Positions 32,868 through 41,682 are shown, numbered from the stretch's first letter. The stretch is 52,194 nucleotides of DNA from an uncultured Actinomycetes bacterium (GCA_903852755.1 CAINRS010000160.1:1-52194), one strand, 5' to 3'. The notes: generated by a model not told the origin, from the sequence alone. Made by a program: numbers and translations.

Positions 32868-34387
32868 CGACGGCCGACCGCCGGTTCCCCGCCGCCGACC
32901 AGCAGGCCGACGAGTTCGGTGACCGGGTCGCCGTCGAGGTCCACCAGTCCGCTCACGGCTCCGGAACCCACCACCGAGGTCAGGACGGCTCCGGGACCGG
33001 TGCCGGTCCCGGGGAGTCCGGTGGCGACCATCACCACCCGGGCCGTGGGATCGAGCGCCCGGATCGCAGCCGCCGTCCCGACGGCGCGGAGCAGTCCGTC
33101 GGATCGGCGGAGGCCGGGACGGGTCGCCGAGTAGCCACCGCAGACCAGCACGTGCCACGGGCCCGACTCGCCCGGCCACGAGAGGTCCACCGTCAGGCCG
33201 CCACCGACGCCGACGTCGGACCGGACTTGACCGGGGTCACCACCACAGCGCTCCACGGCGGCCCGGACGACGAGCGCCGCGCACTCCCGGGCCGAGCACC
33301 CCCGGGCCCGGGCGTCGAGCAGGTCCACCGGGTCACCCTCTGCTGCGAGGTCCACCGGGGCGATCCCCGGTGCTCCGGCGAGTTGGGCCCTGACCACGTC
33401 GATACGTTCCCGGGCAGCCTCGACGTACCCGGCGTCGGTGTCGTAGCCGACGAAGTGCCGGCCGCTGCGCAGGGCCGCCACCGCAGTGGTGCCCGAGCCG
33501 GCGAACGGGTCGAGCACCAGGTCCCCGAGGTACGTGTAGAGCCCGATCAGCCGCTCCGGGAGCGCGACCGGGAACGGTGCCGGATGACCGACCCGGGTCG
33601 CCGACTCCGGGGGCAGCTCCCACACGTCCAGGGTCGCGTCCATGAACTCGTCCCGCTGGAGGGTCGAGGCCCACGGCAGCCCGGCTGACCGGCGGTCCGA
33701 CGCACTCACTGCCCGGTCGAACCGGTCCTTCGACGCGACGACGACCCGTTCGGTCGTGTCCCGCAGCACCGGGTTGCCCGGACGCTGGAACGATCCCCAG
33801 GCACAGGATCCGGCCGAGCCCCGCTGCTTGAGCCAGACGATCTCACCGCGGAGCAGGAGCCGCAGACGGTCCTGCAGGATCGAGGTGACGTCGGACGCCA
33901 GCGACCGGAACGGTCGACGACCGAGGTTGGCGACGTTGACTGCGATCCGGCCACCCGGTTCCAGCGTGCGGACGCACTCGGCGAACACGTCGGTGAGCAT
34001 CTCGAGGTACTCCACGTACGACGCCGGAACCGGGCCCGAGCCGAGCTCGGTCTCGTAGTCCTTGCCGGCGAAGTACGGCGGCGAGGTGACGACCAGCGCG
34101 ACGGAGTTCGAGGCCACCGCCGACATGTCCCGGGCGTCGCCGTGGACGAGTTCGTCGAGATCTCGACGGGTCCCGGCGTCGGCCGGCGCTGCCTCGAGGT
34201 CCACGACCGGCGCGGCGAACCGTTCGTAGAACCCCGACGAGTCGTGCGACTCCCTGCGTGACACGCCGAAACTCGACGTCGTCGTCCCACGACGAGCACT
34301 CGACGCCGTCGTCCCACGACGAGCACTCGACGCCGTCGTCCCGGCCCCGTCGGTGGACGCGTCGACTCCGTCGGAACGGCGAGACAC
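32864..34387 (-). CDS. Orphan beta-class DNA methyltransferase with an additional C-terminal domain
   Basis: 507 aa from the GTG at 34387, chosen because TAGGAT lies seven bases upstream (leaderless). Motif IV TSPPYF precedes motif I DPFAGSGTTAVAAL, the circular order of beta-class enzymes; SPPY favours N4-cytosine, though N6-adenine is possible. The N-terminus has two 9-residue repeats (TASSARRGT) from a 27-bp DNA repeat. A C-terminal ~150-residue domain contains LTVDLSWPGESGPWHVLVCGGYS, which resembles a PD-(D/E)XK nuclease core with its catalytic Glu and Lys replaced. No restriction endonuclease gene is adjacent. The KstR-like TetR gene is translationally coupled downstream. Confidence 0.88.
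   Translation of the reverse strand: MSRRSDGVDASTDGAGTTASSARRGTTASSARRGTTTSSFGVSRRESHDSSGFYERFAAPVVDLEAAPADAGTRRDLDELVHGDARDMSAVASNSVALVVTSPPYFAGKDYETELGSGPVPASYVEYLEMLTDVFAECVRTLEPGGRIAVNVANLGRRPFRSLASDVTSILQDRLRLLLRGEIVWLKQRGSAGSCAWGSFQRPGNPVLRDTTERVVVASKDRFDRAVSASDRRSAGLPWASTLQRDEFMDATLDVWELPPESATRVGHPAPFPVALPERLIGLYTYLGDLVLDPFAGSGTTAVAALRSGRHFVGYDTDAGYVEAARERIDVVRAQLAGAPGIAPVDLAAEGDPVDLLDARARGCSARECAALVVRAAVERCGGDPGQVRSDVGVGGGLTVDLSWPGESGPWHVLVCGGYSATRPGLRRSDGLLRAVGTAAAIRALDPTARVVMVATGLPGTGTGPGAVLTSVVGSGAVSGLVDLDGDPVTELVGLLVGGGEPAVGRR
34281..34341. repeat. 27-bp tandem repeat within the methyltransferase N-terminus
   Basis: Two perfect copies of a 27-bp unit beginning gtcgtcccacgacgagcact (34281-34307 and 34308-34334) plus seven bases of a third. 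In frame, so it adds nine residues per copy. Confidence 0.9.
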
Positions 34388-34394
34388 GTCCTCG

Positions 34395-34400
34395 ATCCTA
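34395..34400 (-). promoter_or_regulatory. -10 element (TAGGAT), leaderless promoter of the methyltransferase-TetR operon
   Basis: TAGGAT on the minus strand, seven bases before the GTG at 34387. Confidence 0.45.
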
Positions 34401-34480
34401 CGGGGCACCGTCGGGCACGCCGGTGATGCCACAGCGACCCGGCGCCACGATCCGACCGGCCGCCCGCGGCGGCGCAGAGC

Positions 34481-35395
34481 TCAGTACCGCAGTCCCGGCG
34501 CCCGTGTACGGAACACGTCGGTCGCCAACCGGGTGCCGAGCGTGGTCGCGTCCCAGCGCTTGCCACCGTTGCCGATCGACGGTCCGTCGGCCCAACCCTG
34601 CATGAGGATGATGTTCTCGCCGACCGCCCGGATGATCTGGCCGGTCACGTGGTCGGACTCGTCGGAGGCGAGCCACGCCACGAGCGGCGACGACACCGAG
34701 GGGTCCATCGGGTTCCACTCGTCGTCGGGGATCTCATCGGGCTCCACCACGGCCGGGGCGTTCGGCATGGTCGCCGTGATCCGGGTCGCCGCCGCCGGTC
34801 CGACCGCGTTGACGGTGACACCGGTCCGGGCGAGCTCCAGGCTCAGGGTCTGGGTGAGGCTCGCGATCGCCGCCTTCGCCGGGGCGTAGTTGGACTGACC
34901 GAAGTTCCCGGTCAGTCCCGCCCCCGACACGGTGTTGATGATCCGGCCGTTGACCGGCTGTCCGGTCTCCTTGGACACGGCGCGCCAGTGGACGGCGGCG
35001 TGCTTGCAGGGGAGCCAGGTCCCCCGCAGGTGGACTCGCACCACGGCGTCGAAGTCATCGACGGTCATGTTGAAGATCGTGCCGTCACGGACGATCCCGG
35101 CGTTGTTGACCAGGACGTCCAGGCGACCGAAGTCCGAGACGGCCTGGGCCACCATGGCGGCCGCCTGCTCGTCGTCGGACACGTCGGCGTAGTTCGCCCG
35201 GGCGGTTCCGCCCCGTTCCTCGATGAGGGCCACGGTGAGGTCGGCGTCACGCCCCGCACCCTCACCGGTCACCGATCCGCCGAGGTCGTTGACAACCACG
35301 TGCGCGCCCTGTCGGGCCAGCTCCAGCGCGTGGCCCCGACCGATGCCGTGGCCGGCTCCCGTGACGATCGCCACCTTGCCGTCGAGCAGTCCCAT
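34481..35395 (-). CDS. Short-chain dehydrogenase/reductase, 3-hydroxyacyl-CoA dehydrogenase-like
   Basis: 304 aa, ATG start with AGGAGG upstream. NAD(P)-binding TGAGHGIG near residue 13, NNAG, the catalytic Ser in NTVSGAG, and YAPAK (Tyr-x-x-x-Lys). The GHALELARQGAHVVVNDLGGS start with a glycine-rich insert is that of the MFE-2/17beta-HSD4-like (R)-3-hydroxyacyl-CoA dehydrogenases. Probable role: a dehydrogenation step in side-chain or fatty acid beta-oxidation. The gene is preceded by a -10 (TACGAT) overlapped by a 17-bp palindrome, so it is likely regulated by a TetR-type repressor. It follows the CoA ligase gene in the same direction. Confidence 0.9.
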   Translation of the reverse strand: MGLLDGKVAIVTGAGHGIGRGHALELARQGAHVVVNDLGGSVTGEGAGRDADLTVALIEERGGTARANYADVSDDEQAAAMVAQAVSDFGRLDVLVNNAGIVRDGTIFNMTVDDFDAVVRVHLRGTWLPCKHAAVHWRAVSKETGQPVNGRIINTVSGAGLTGNFGQSNYAPAKAAIASLTQTLSLELARTGVTVNAVGPAAATRITATMPNAPAVVEPDEIPDDEWNPMDPSVSSPLVAWLASDESDHVTGQIIRAVGENIILMQGWADGPSIGNGGKRWDATTLGTRLATDVFRTRAPGLRY

Positions 35396-35448
35396 GGTCC
35401 GTCCTCCTGCCGCCCGCCCGACCGGGCCGCAGGGAGCGGCCCCCGGAA

Positions 35449-35465
35449 TCTGACGGGACGTCAGA
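35449..35465. promoter_or_regulatory. Operator-like palindrome TCTGACGGGACGTCAGA
   Basis: A perfect inverted repeat with 7-bp arms and a 3-bp centre, abutting the -10 element of the SDR gene on its downstream side. The size and position fit a TetR-type operator that blocks initiation. The cognate regulator is not identified. Confidence 0.6.
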
Positions 35466-35470
35466 TCGTA
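35465..35470 (-). promoter_or_regulatory. -10 element (TACGAT) of the SDR gene
   Basis: TACGAT on the minus strand, one base overlapping the palindrome. A weak -35 (TTGCGC) lies 19 bases upstream. The predicted leader is about 60 nt and holds the AGGAGG site. Confidence 0.42.
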
Positions 35471-35515
35471 CGCGGCGGGGCCCGGCGTCGCGCAACCGCC
35501 GACCGGGGTCGCAGG

Positions 35516-37048
35516 TCAGTCGGCGAACTGGTCGCGCAGGACGTGCTTGAGCACCTTGCCGGCGGGGTTCCGGGGCAGGATGTCGACCACCTCGAGCTGC
35601 TCCGGCAGCTTCTGGTTCATCAGGCCCTGCTCCCGGAGGAACGCCACGACGTCCGACAGGCCGACGGGCGCCGAGCCCTCTGCGAGCTGCACGACGGCGC
35701 ACACCCGTTCCCCGCTCGCGGGGTCCGGCAGTCCGATCACCGCCACGTCGGCCACGTCCGGGTGCTGGTAGAGCAGGTCCTCGACCTCCTTGGCCGAGAC
35801 GTTCTCACCCTTGCGGATGATGACGTCCTTGAGCCGCCCGGTGATCACCACGTTGCCGCGCTCGTCGATCCGACCCAGGTCCCCGGTGCGGAAGAAGCCC
35901 TCCTCATCGAAGGCGGCGGCATCGAGCGAGGAGTCCAGGTACCCCCGCATCACCTGCGGTGCCTTCGCCCGGATCTCACCCTCCTCGCCCGGCTCGGCGA
36001 CGCGGCCGTCGAGCGTGACGAGCTTCAACTCGACACCGGGCATCGGCTTGCCCTCGCTCACGGCGAGTTCGTCGTCGGTGTCGGTGGTGGCCGCCATCGT
36101 GAGGATCGGCGCCTCGGTCAGGCCGTAGCCCGACAGGACGGGGGCGCCGAACACCTCACGCAACTCGGCCACGAGTGCCGGCGGCTTCGGTGCGCCGCCA
36201 CCCGGGAACCCCCGGACGTCGGGGAAGATCGGCTCGGACTGCGAGCGCTGGTAGTTGAGGTACGCCTGGTGGAACACCGTGCCGCTGCCGGCCAGCGTGA
36301 CGCCCTCGCGCGACAGCACGGCCGGCGTGTCCTCCGGGTGGAAGCCCTCGGTGAGGATGTTGGTGCAGCCCGACTGGAGGCCGGCGAAGAGCCACGTCAC
36401 CCCGCCGATGTGGGTGAAGGGGAAGACCAGCGCGTTGCGGTCCCCTGCGGTGACGGCGAGTCGCTCGGCCATCCCGTACGCGACAGCGGCGATCGACGCG
36501 TCGGTGTGCTGGGCCCCCTTCGGATCCGCGGTGGTGCCCGAGGTGTAGAAGAGCCAGCGAACCGGCTGTGACTCGGCATCGGGTGCGGTGGCAAGCGGTG
36601 GGAGCGATCCGGGATCACCCTCGGGGAGGGTGCGGTCGGCGACGAGCACCGCGCTGCCCGGCACGTCGGCGACGACCGACCGTGCCATCGACTCGTAGTC
36701 GAACCCCCGCCACACCGACGGCACGATGAACAACGACGACTCCGCCTGCCCCACGATGAAGCCGACCTCACGCTCGCGGTAGATCGGCAGGAGCGGATTC
36801 TGCACGGCGTCGAGCCGGCTGAGCGCCGCCACGAGCACGAGCGACTCGAGCCAGGTCGGGAGCTGCCACGACACCACCGTGCCCGACCCCACCCCGAGCT
36901 CGGCCAACCCGGCCGCCGCGCGCTCGGACCGGTCACGGAACTCGGCGAAGGTCAGCGTCGACCCGTGCTCGTCGACGGCGAGCTGCCCGTCCGGGCTGCG
37001 CTCGACCCGCTCGTCGATCAACTCCCACAGCGTCCTGCCCTGCAGCAT
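35516..37048 (-). CDS. Acyl-CoA ligase (cyclohexanecarboxylate-CoA ligase/FadD type)
   Basis: 510 aa from the ATG at 37048, with GGGGAG six bases upstream. AMP-binding motif LFYTSGTTADPKGAQH, SGYGLTEAP, RTGDLGRID, GRLKDVIIRKGENVSAKEVE hinge, and the C-terminal lysine in RNPAGKVLKHVL. The RKGENVSAKEVEDLLYQHP form is common in ligases for cyclic or steroid-derived acids, such as the cyclohexanecarboxylate-CoA ligase and FadD3-like groups. The substrate is inferred only. It is upstream of the SDR gene on the same strand, 120 bp apart with a regulated promoter between. Confidence 0.9.
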   Translation of the reverse strand: MLQGRTLWELIDERVERSPDGQLAVDEHGSTLTFAEFRDRSERAAAGLAELGVGSGTVVSWQLPTWLESLVLVAALSRLDAVQNPLLPIYREREVGFIVGQAESSLFIVPSVWRGFDYESMARSVVADVPGSAVLVADRTLPEGDPGSLPPLATAPDAESQPVRWLFYTSGTTADPKGAQHTDASIAAVAYGMAERLAVTAGDRNALVFPFTHIGGVTWLFAGLQSGCTNILTEGFHPEDTPAVLSREGVTLAGSGTVFHQAYLNYQRSQSEPIFPDVRGFPGGGAPKPPALVAELREVFGAPVLSGYGLTEAPILTMAATTDTDDELAVSEGKPMPGVELKLVTLDGRVAEPGEEGEIRAKAPQVMRGYLDSSLDAAAFDEEGFFRTGDLGRIDERGNVVITGRLKDVIIRKGENVSAKEVEDLLYQHPDVADVAVIGLPDPASGERVCAVVQLAEGSAPVGLSDVVAFLREQGLMNQKLPEQLEVVDILPRNPAGKVLKHVLRDQFAD

Positions 37049-37089
37049 GTCCAGCTCCCCGCGTTCGTGGTCACATCGGTGCGCCGAGG

Positions 37090-37095
37090 ACTCTA
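37090..37095 (-). promoter_or_regulatory. Possible -10 element (TAGAGT) of the CoA ligase gene
   Basis: TAGAGT on the minus strand, 41 bases before the ATG, giving a short leader with a Shine-Dalgarno site. Confidence 0.4.
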
Positions 37096-37141
37096 GGTCC
37101 GCTGGGCCACACATCGCCGGTCCGGATCGAGCGGTCGAGCC

Positions 37142-37786
37142 TCACCCCGGCGCGATGGCCGGGATGGGGGTCCCGACGGCGACGACCACGACGGGACGGT
37201 TGCCGGCAGGGGATCCGAGGGGCACCGTCACCTCCCGCGGTGGGTCCTGTGGCTCACACGCCACTCCGGCACGGGGCACCAGACCGGCCACGACCACGGT
37301 CACCGCCGTCGGATCCTCGGTCACCGAGATCCGGCCGAGCGCCTCCTCGGCACTCCGCAGGCACCCGACGGAGACCTCCAGCGCCGCTCCGTCCGTCGAG
37401 GGGACCACCGATGCCGGGAGCACCGCCGTGTCCGCGTTCTCGGCCGAGAGCCCATCGGGGACCACGAACCCGAAGGTGGTGACGGCCCCGTCGACCACCA
37501 CCTCGTCCACCCCGGGCGGGGCCGGCGCTCCCCCCGGCACGGTCACCGGCACCGCTGCGCCCGGCGCCTCCTCCGGGGTGGTGCCGGCGGTGGTCTGCGG
37601 GACGTCGAGACGCTGCCGGTTGGACGACTGGCTGCTGTAGCCGAGCAGGACGCCCACCAGTCCCACGCCGGCGAGCACCAGGAACCCGACGAGGAACGGC
37701 CAGATGCTGTAGGTCCGCGGTCCGGACGGTGTGTCCGCCGACCGGCCACGTCGACCGCTCCGTCGGATGCCGACCCGGCGTGCCAC
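37142..37786 (-). CDS. Single-pass membrane protein with extracytoplasmic domain, unknown function
   Basis: 214 aa from the GTG at 37786, seven bases after the cyclase stop, with AGGCGG upstream. A basic N-terminus (ARRVGIRRSGRRGR) is followed by a transmembrane helix (YSIWPFLVGFLVLAGVGLVGVLLGY), so the remaining ~155 residues lie outside. That part has a Pro/Ala-rich linker and a beta-rich domain with two Cys (GCLRSAEEALGR; GVACEPQDPP). The family is not recognised. It is the last gene of the ADH-cyclase group. Confidence 0.75.
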   Translation of the reverse strand: MARRVGIRRSGRRGRSADTPSGPRTYSIWPFLVGFLVLAGVGLVGVLLGYSSQSSNRQRLDVPQTTAGTTPEEAPGAAVPVTVPGGAPAPPGVDEVVVDGAVTTFGFVVPDGLSAENADTAVLPASVVPSTDGAALEVSVGCLRSAEEALGRISVTEDPTAVTVVVAGLVPRAGVACEPQDPPREVTVPLGSPAGNRPVVVVAVGTPIPAIAPG

Positions 37787-37793
37787 CGACCGC

Positions 37794-38750
37794 CTACAAC
37801 ACCGCGATCGGCGCGACCGGTGTGCTGGACGCGCCGACGATCGGCTCCGGTGCCGCCACCACCAGGACGTCGCCCCGGCCCGACTCGGCGCAACGCTCGG
37901 CGAGCAGCTCGAAGTCCCAGTTCTGACCCTGGAGCATGCCCATGTCCCGGACCTGCAGCAGGTGGACGGCCAGGCAGTCGGACCAGTCGGGCAACGACGG
38001 AGGGAAGGCCTCGTACGCGTAGGAGTCGGTGAAGGCGCCTGCGACATCGTGGCGGTGCATCCACTCGACCGAGTGGACCGACAGCCCGGGGAGCGAGTGC
38101 TCGCTGCCGACGGCGTAGCGGATCCGGTCTCCCCGGTGGTAGTGACGCATCATGCCGGTCCGGACCAGCGCCACGTCACCGGGCAGCACCTCCACCCCGG
38201 CCAGGTCCGCCGCGGCGTCGAGGTCGTCCGCGGTGATCGGGTAGCCGGGACTGATCTGATCGAGGCTCTCGACGCCGTGCACCCGGGGCACGTCCAGCAG
38301 GACTCCCCGGGACACGATCTGCGGCAGTCGTTCCGCACCGAGCACGGTCGCTCCGTACTGCGCCGTGATCGCCGAGGTCGGGAATCCGTTGTAGAGCAGG
38401 CCGTCGTACGCGACGTGGCAGAGCGCGTCGACGTGGGTGCCGGCGCACGTCGACATGAACACCGCGTCGTCCGTTCCCTCCCAGATGCCCGGGGCGAACT
38501 GATCCCGTTCGTTGAGCGACGTGACGGTGAGGATCGGGTTGTAGCGCCGGGCCGGCTGCCCCACCTGGATGCCATCAGCTCGGAGGTCGACCGCCAGCGA
38601 GAGGTGCTCACCGGTGCGGACCGAGTCCATCCCGCGTCGGGCCGCAGCGGCGTCGAGCAGGTTCCCGCACCCGAGCTGGTCGTCGTCGCCCCAGCGACCC
38701 CAGTTGGAGACACGTTCGCCGAGCTCGAGGAGGTACTCGGGGAGCGGCAC
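37794..38750 (-). CDS. Cyclase-family metal-dependent hydrolase
   Basis: 318 aa. Cyclase/kynurenine formamidase fold with the metal motif AGTHVDALCHV (His106, Asp108, His112). The first His of the usual HxGTHxD motif is Cys102 here, so the metal site is altered. Members of the family hydrolyse cyclic amides, lactones or related rings. The specific substrate is unknown, and carbocyclic or lactone ring opening would suit the neighbours. The GTG start is seven bases from the stop of the Zn-ADH gene, and the membrane protein gene starts seven bases after this stop, so the three form an operon. Confidence 0.88.
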   Translation of the reverse strand: MPLPEYLLELGERVSNWGRWGDDDQLGCGNLLDAAAARRGMDSVRTGEHLSLAVDLRADGIQVGQPARRYNPILTVTSLNERDQFAPGIWEGTDDAVFMSTCAGTHVDALCHVAYDGLLYNGFPTSAITAQYGATVLGAERLPQIVSRGVLLDVPRVHGVESLDQISPGYPITADDLDAAADLAGVEVLPGDVALVRTGMMRHYHRGDRIRYAVGSEHSLPGLSVHSVEWMHRHDVAGAFTDSYAYEAFPPSLPDWSDCLAVHLLQVRDMGMLQGQNWDFELLAERCAESGRGDVLVVAAPEPIVGASSTPVAPIAVL

Positions 38751-38756
38751 CGGACC

Positions 38757-39830
38757 TCAGTCCCCGAGCACGACGACGCCGCGCGCCAGCCGCCCCTCGT
38801 GCAGCTCGGACAGCGCGTCGTCGAACCCCTCGATCGGGTACGTCGCCGTCACCAGCTCGTCGAGCTGCAGCCGCCCGGCACGGTACAGCTCGACCACGAG
38901 CGGGACGTCGTGCGCCGGTCGGGCCGATCCGTACCGGCACCCCATGAGCGACTTGTCGTTGTACATCGTGTTCACGACGAAGCTGGCCTCGGTCCCCATC
39001 CGGGGCACCCCGAGCATGACCACCGATCCCCCGAAGTCGAGCAGGTCGGTCGACAGCCTGATGAGCGCCGTGGACCCGACGCACTCGAAGACCCAGTCGA
39101 CCCCGTGGGGCCGGACCTCCCGGACCGCCTCGACGAGATCGTCCTCCGGCCCCGGACAGACGAAGTGGGTCGCGCCGAACTGCCTGGCGACGGACTCCTT
39201 CGCCGGGTTGGTGTCGACGGCGATGATCGGGAGCGAGTCGCTCAGCGCCAGACCCTGGATCACGTTGAGCCCGATGCCTCCCACGCCGATCACGACGGCG
39301 GACTCCCCGTGGGTGACCCGGGCGCGGTTGAACACCGCTCCCACGCCGGTCAGCACACCGCAGCCGATCAGGCAGGCGCTCGTGAGCGGCACGTCGTCGG
39401 GGATCGGGATCGCCGAGGTCGCCGGGACCACGGTCGACTCGACGAACACCGAGGTGTTGGCGAACTGGAAGGCCTTCTCCCCGCCCACGGTGAACGGCCG
39501 GGAGAGCTTGCCCAGGCTCGTCCGGCAGAACGTCGGCTTGCCGCGGGCACATGCGGCGCAGGTGCCGCAGTTGCCGAGCGTCGTGAGGACCACGTGGTCC
39601 CCGACCTTCGTGGAGGTCACGTCGTCGGCGACCGCCTCGACCACCCCGGCCCCTTCGTGACCGAGCACGACCGGGGTCGGGAACATGATCGTCCCGTCGA
39701 GGACCGACACGTCCGAGTGGCAGAGTCCGGCTGCGGCGAGCCGGACCCTGACCTCGCCGGGTCGCAGGTCACGTACCTCGACGTCGTCGCGGAGCGCTGC
39801 CGTCTCGCCGTCCCACACGATTCCCTTCAC
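38757..39830 (-). CDS. Zinc-dependent alcohol dehydrogenase
   Basis: 357 aa, GTG start with GGAGG six bases upstream. Catalytic zinc ligands in GLCHSDVS and LGHEGAG, structural zinc motif CGTCAACARGKPTFC, Rossmann motif VIGVGGIGLNVIQG. The ending GSARPAHDVPLVVELYRAGRLQLDELV resembles the mycofactocin-partner ADH at 15494 but the protein is shorter. Whether it too keeps its NAD bound and needs mycofactocin cannot be told from the sequence alone. It is first in the ADH-cyclase-membrane protein operon. Confidence 0.9.
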   Translation of the reverse strand: MKGIVWDGETAALRDDVEVRDLRPGEVRVRLAAAGLCHSDVSVLDGTIMFPTPVVLGHEGAGVVEAVADDVTSTKVGDHVVLTTLGNCGTCAACARGKPTFCRTSLGKLSRPFTVGGEKAFQFANTSVFVESTVVPATSAIPIPDDVPLTSACLIGCGVLTGVGAVFNRARVTHGESAVVIGVGGIGLNVIQGLALSDSLPIIAVDTNPAKESVARQFGATHFVCPGPEDDLVEAVREVRPHGVDWVFECVGSTALIRLSTDLLDFGGSVVMLGVPRMGTEASFVVNTMYNDKSLMGCRYGSARPAHDVPLVVELYRAGRLQLDELVTATYPIEGFDDALSELHEGRLARGVVVLGD

Positions 39831-39940
39831 CGGTCACCTCCAGCACCGTTCCCGCCGACCGCGACGGACGGATGGTCCCGCCGGGCACATCGCCACAGCC
39901 TGCGGAGCGTAGCCGGGGTCCGTCCCGGCAGAGCGGTGGA

Positions 39941-41608
39941 TCAGGAGCAGGCCGGCCCGCTCGAGATCGACCGCTTGGTGCCACCCGAGTTGCCGTTCCC
40001 ATCGGTCGCCGAGGCCGAGAGGGTCACGACCGTCGCCGGCTGCGGGAACACCAGTGACACGGAGATCGACGAGCCGCCGGAGGACTTGCCGCCCGAGAGC
40101 CCGCCACCGCTCCAGGAGAGCGTGATGCCGGAGACCCCGGAGGGGTCCGAGGCCGACGCCGTGAACGCGCCGGTCCCACCCCAGGGGACGCACGACGGTC
40201 CCGAGATGCTGACCGACGGCCCCGTGACGTCCGGGGGCTGCGTCGTGGTCGTCGTCGACGGAGGCGGAGACGGAGGGGATGGCGGAGGGGCCGGCGGGGG
40301 GACCGGTGCAGGAACGGGCGCCGGCGGGGGCAGGGGCACCGCCTGGGGGATGGTGGTCGGCCGCGGACGATCGGCCGCGACCGACGTGGTGGTCTCGCCC
40401 GGAGGGATCCCGGACGCGGCTCCGGAACCCGGGCCGGGCACCGGAGCCGGAGTCAGGCCCGGCAGGAGCGGCACCGTGGTGTCCGGGGTCGTCGTGGTGG
40501 TGCTCGACGTCGTCGTGGTCGACTCCGGCACCGGGGACGAGAACACCTCCTCGACCTCGCCCGGGTCGAGGAGCAGCGCCCCACCGCCGAGCACCAGCAG
40601 GGCGACGACGGCGGCACCGACGGCCAGCGGCCAGCGTCGGCGACCGGCACCTGCCGGGGGGAAGCCGTCGGAGCGCCAACGACCACCACGGGGCGCACCG
40701 AGCCGGGCGGGCGCCTCGGCGAGGAATCGCTCCCGCGCCGAGATCGGTGCGGCGAGGACGGTGGACTGCGCCGAGAGCGCCAGGGCCGAACCCGACAGGA
40801 CCGCCTTGGCCAGGCGCGAGCGCATCGAACCGCAGCGTTCGCACTGCTTGATGTGCCGGGCGAAGCGCTTCCTCCACAGGACGTTGAACTCACCGTCCCA
40901 GGAGTCGGCCACCTCGTCGAGGCCGTCGCACGAGGCGCGACCCGACCTGGCGATGAGCAGGGCCGAGGTGGCGGCCTCGAGCCGTTCCTTCATGCGGTGC
41001 ACCAGCTGGTACCCGTGGTCCCGCTTGACCCCGAGCGCGTCGGCGAGCTCCTGGCCGTCGAGACCCTGGGCCAGGTGCAACTCGAGCACCATCCGGTCCC
41101 GGTCGTCGAGCCCGGCGGCGGCGTCCTGGAGCAGCGCGGCGAGATCGGCGGGACTCGCCCCCGGTTCGAGCCCGATCCCGTCGGACTGGTCTGCGTGACC
41201 CGACCCGAACGGATCGACCACCGGGAAGTCGTCCAGCGCAGCGAGGTCCCCGGGGTCGGCCCCGCTGTCGGCGAACACGTCGGACACCGCCGCCGGGTCG
41301 AGTCCGACGGCGCCGACGGCACCGAGCGAGACCTCCCGCCGGCGGAGCCGGGTGCGCCGGTACACCTCGTGGCGGGCGATGGCGTAGAGCCACGACTTGA
41401 GCTTGGCCGGCTCACGGAGCTGTCCGAGCCGCTCCGCCGCAGTGAGGAACACCTCGGCGGTCACGTCCGCAGCGGCGTCGTCGTCACGGAGCATGTGGGC
41501 GCACATGGTGTGGATCCGGTCCGCGTACCGGTCGTAGAGGACCGCGAGTGCACCGCTGTCCCCCTCGAGGATCCGCTCGACGAGCGCTGCGTCGGTGAGC
41601 GTGTCCAT
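39941..41608 (-). CDS. Membrane-tethered ECF sigma factor fused to a zinc anti-sigma-like motif and an external Ig-like domain
   Basis: 555 aa from the ATG at 41608 (AGGA nearby); the longer open frame is not coding-like. Sigma region 2 spans ~5-90 (RIHTMCAHMLRDDDAAADVTAEVFL) and region 4 ~160-215 (LDDRDRMVLELHLAQGLDGQELADALGV). Then Cys227 and His252-x3-Cys256-x2-Cys259 (HIKQCERC) match the zinc anti-sigma motif. One transmembrane helix (327-347) leads to a Thr/Pro-rich stalk (~365-470) and a C-terminal Ig-like domain (~475-555) with Cys, SGVSGITLSWSGGG and FPQPATVVTLSASATDG. The protein is therefore a sigma factor, its probable inhibitor and an external sensor in one chain. A small membrane protein gene precedes it. 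Confidence 0.88.
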   Translation of the reverse strand: MDTLTDAALVERILEGDSGALAVLYDRYADRIHTMCAHMLRDDDAAADVTAEVFLTAAERLGQLREPAKLKSWLYAIARHEVYRRTRLRRREVSLGAVGAVGLDPAAVSDVFADSGADPGDLAALDDFPVVDPFGSGHADQSDGIGLEPGASPADLAALLQDAAAGLDDRDRMVLELHLAQGLDGQELADALGVKRDHGYQLVHRMKERLEAATSALLIARSGRASCDGLDEVADSWDGEFNVLWRKRFARHIKQCERCGSMRSRLAKAVLSGSALALSAQSTVLAAPISARERFLAEAPARLGAPRGGRWRSDGFPPAGAGRRRWPLAVGAAVVALLVLGGGALLLDPGEVEEVFSSPVPESTTTTSSTTTTTPDTTVPLLPGLTPAPVPGPGSGAASGIPPGETTTSVAADRPRPTTIPQAVPLPPPAPVPAPVPPPAPPPSPPSPPPSTTTTTQPPDVTGPSVSISGPSCVPWGGTGAFTASASDPSGVSGITLSWSGGGLSGGKSSGGSSISVSLVFPQPATVVTLSASATDGNGNSGGTKRSISSGPACS

Positions 41609-41682
41609 GCGTCCTGCACCCTTCGCCCGGTGGGGCACCATCTTGCACCACGACCGCCGGGTCCGGGCCCGCATCGGGTCCA

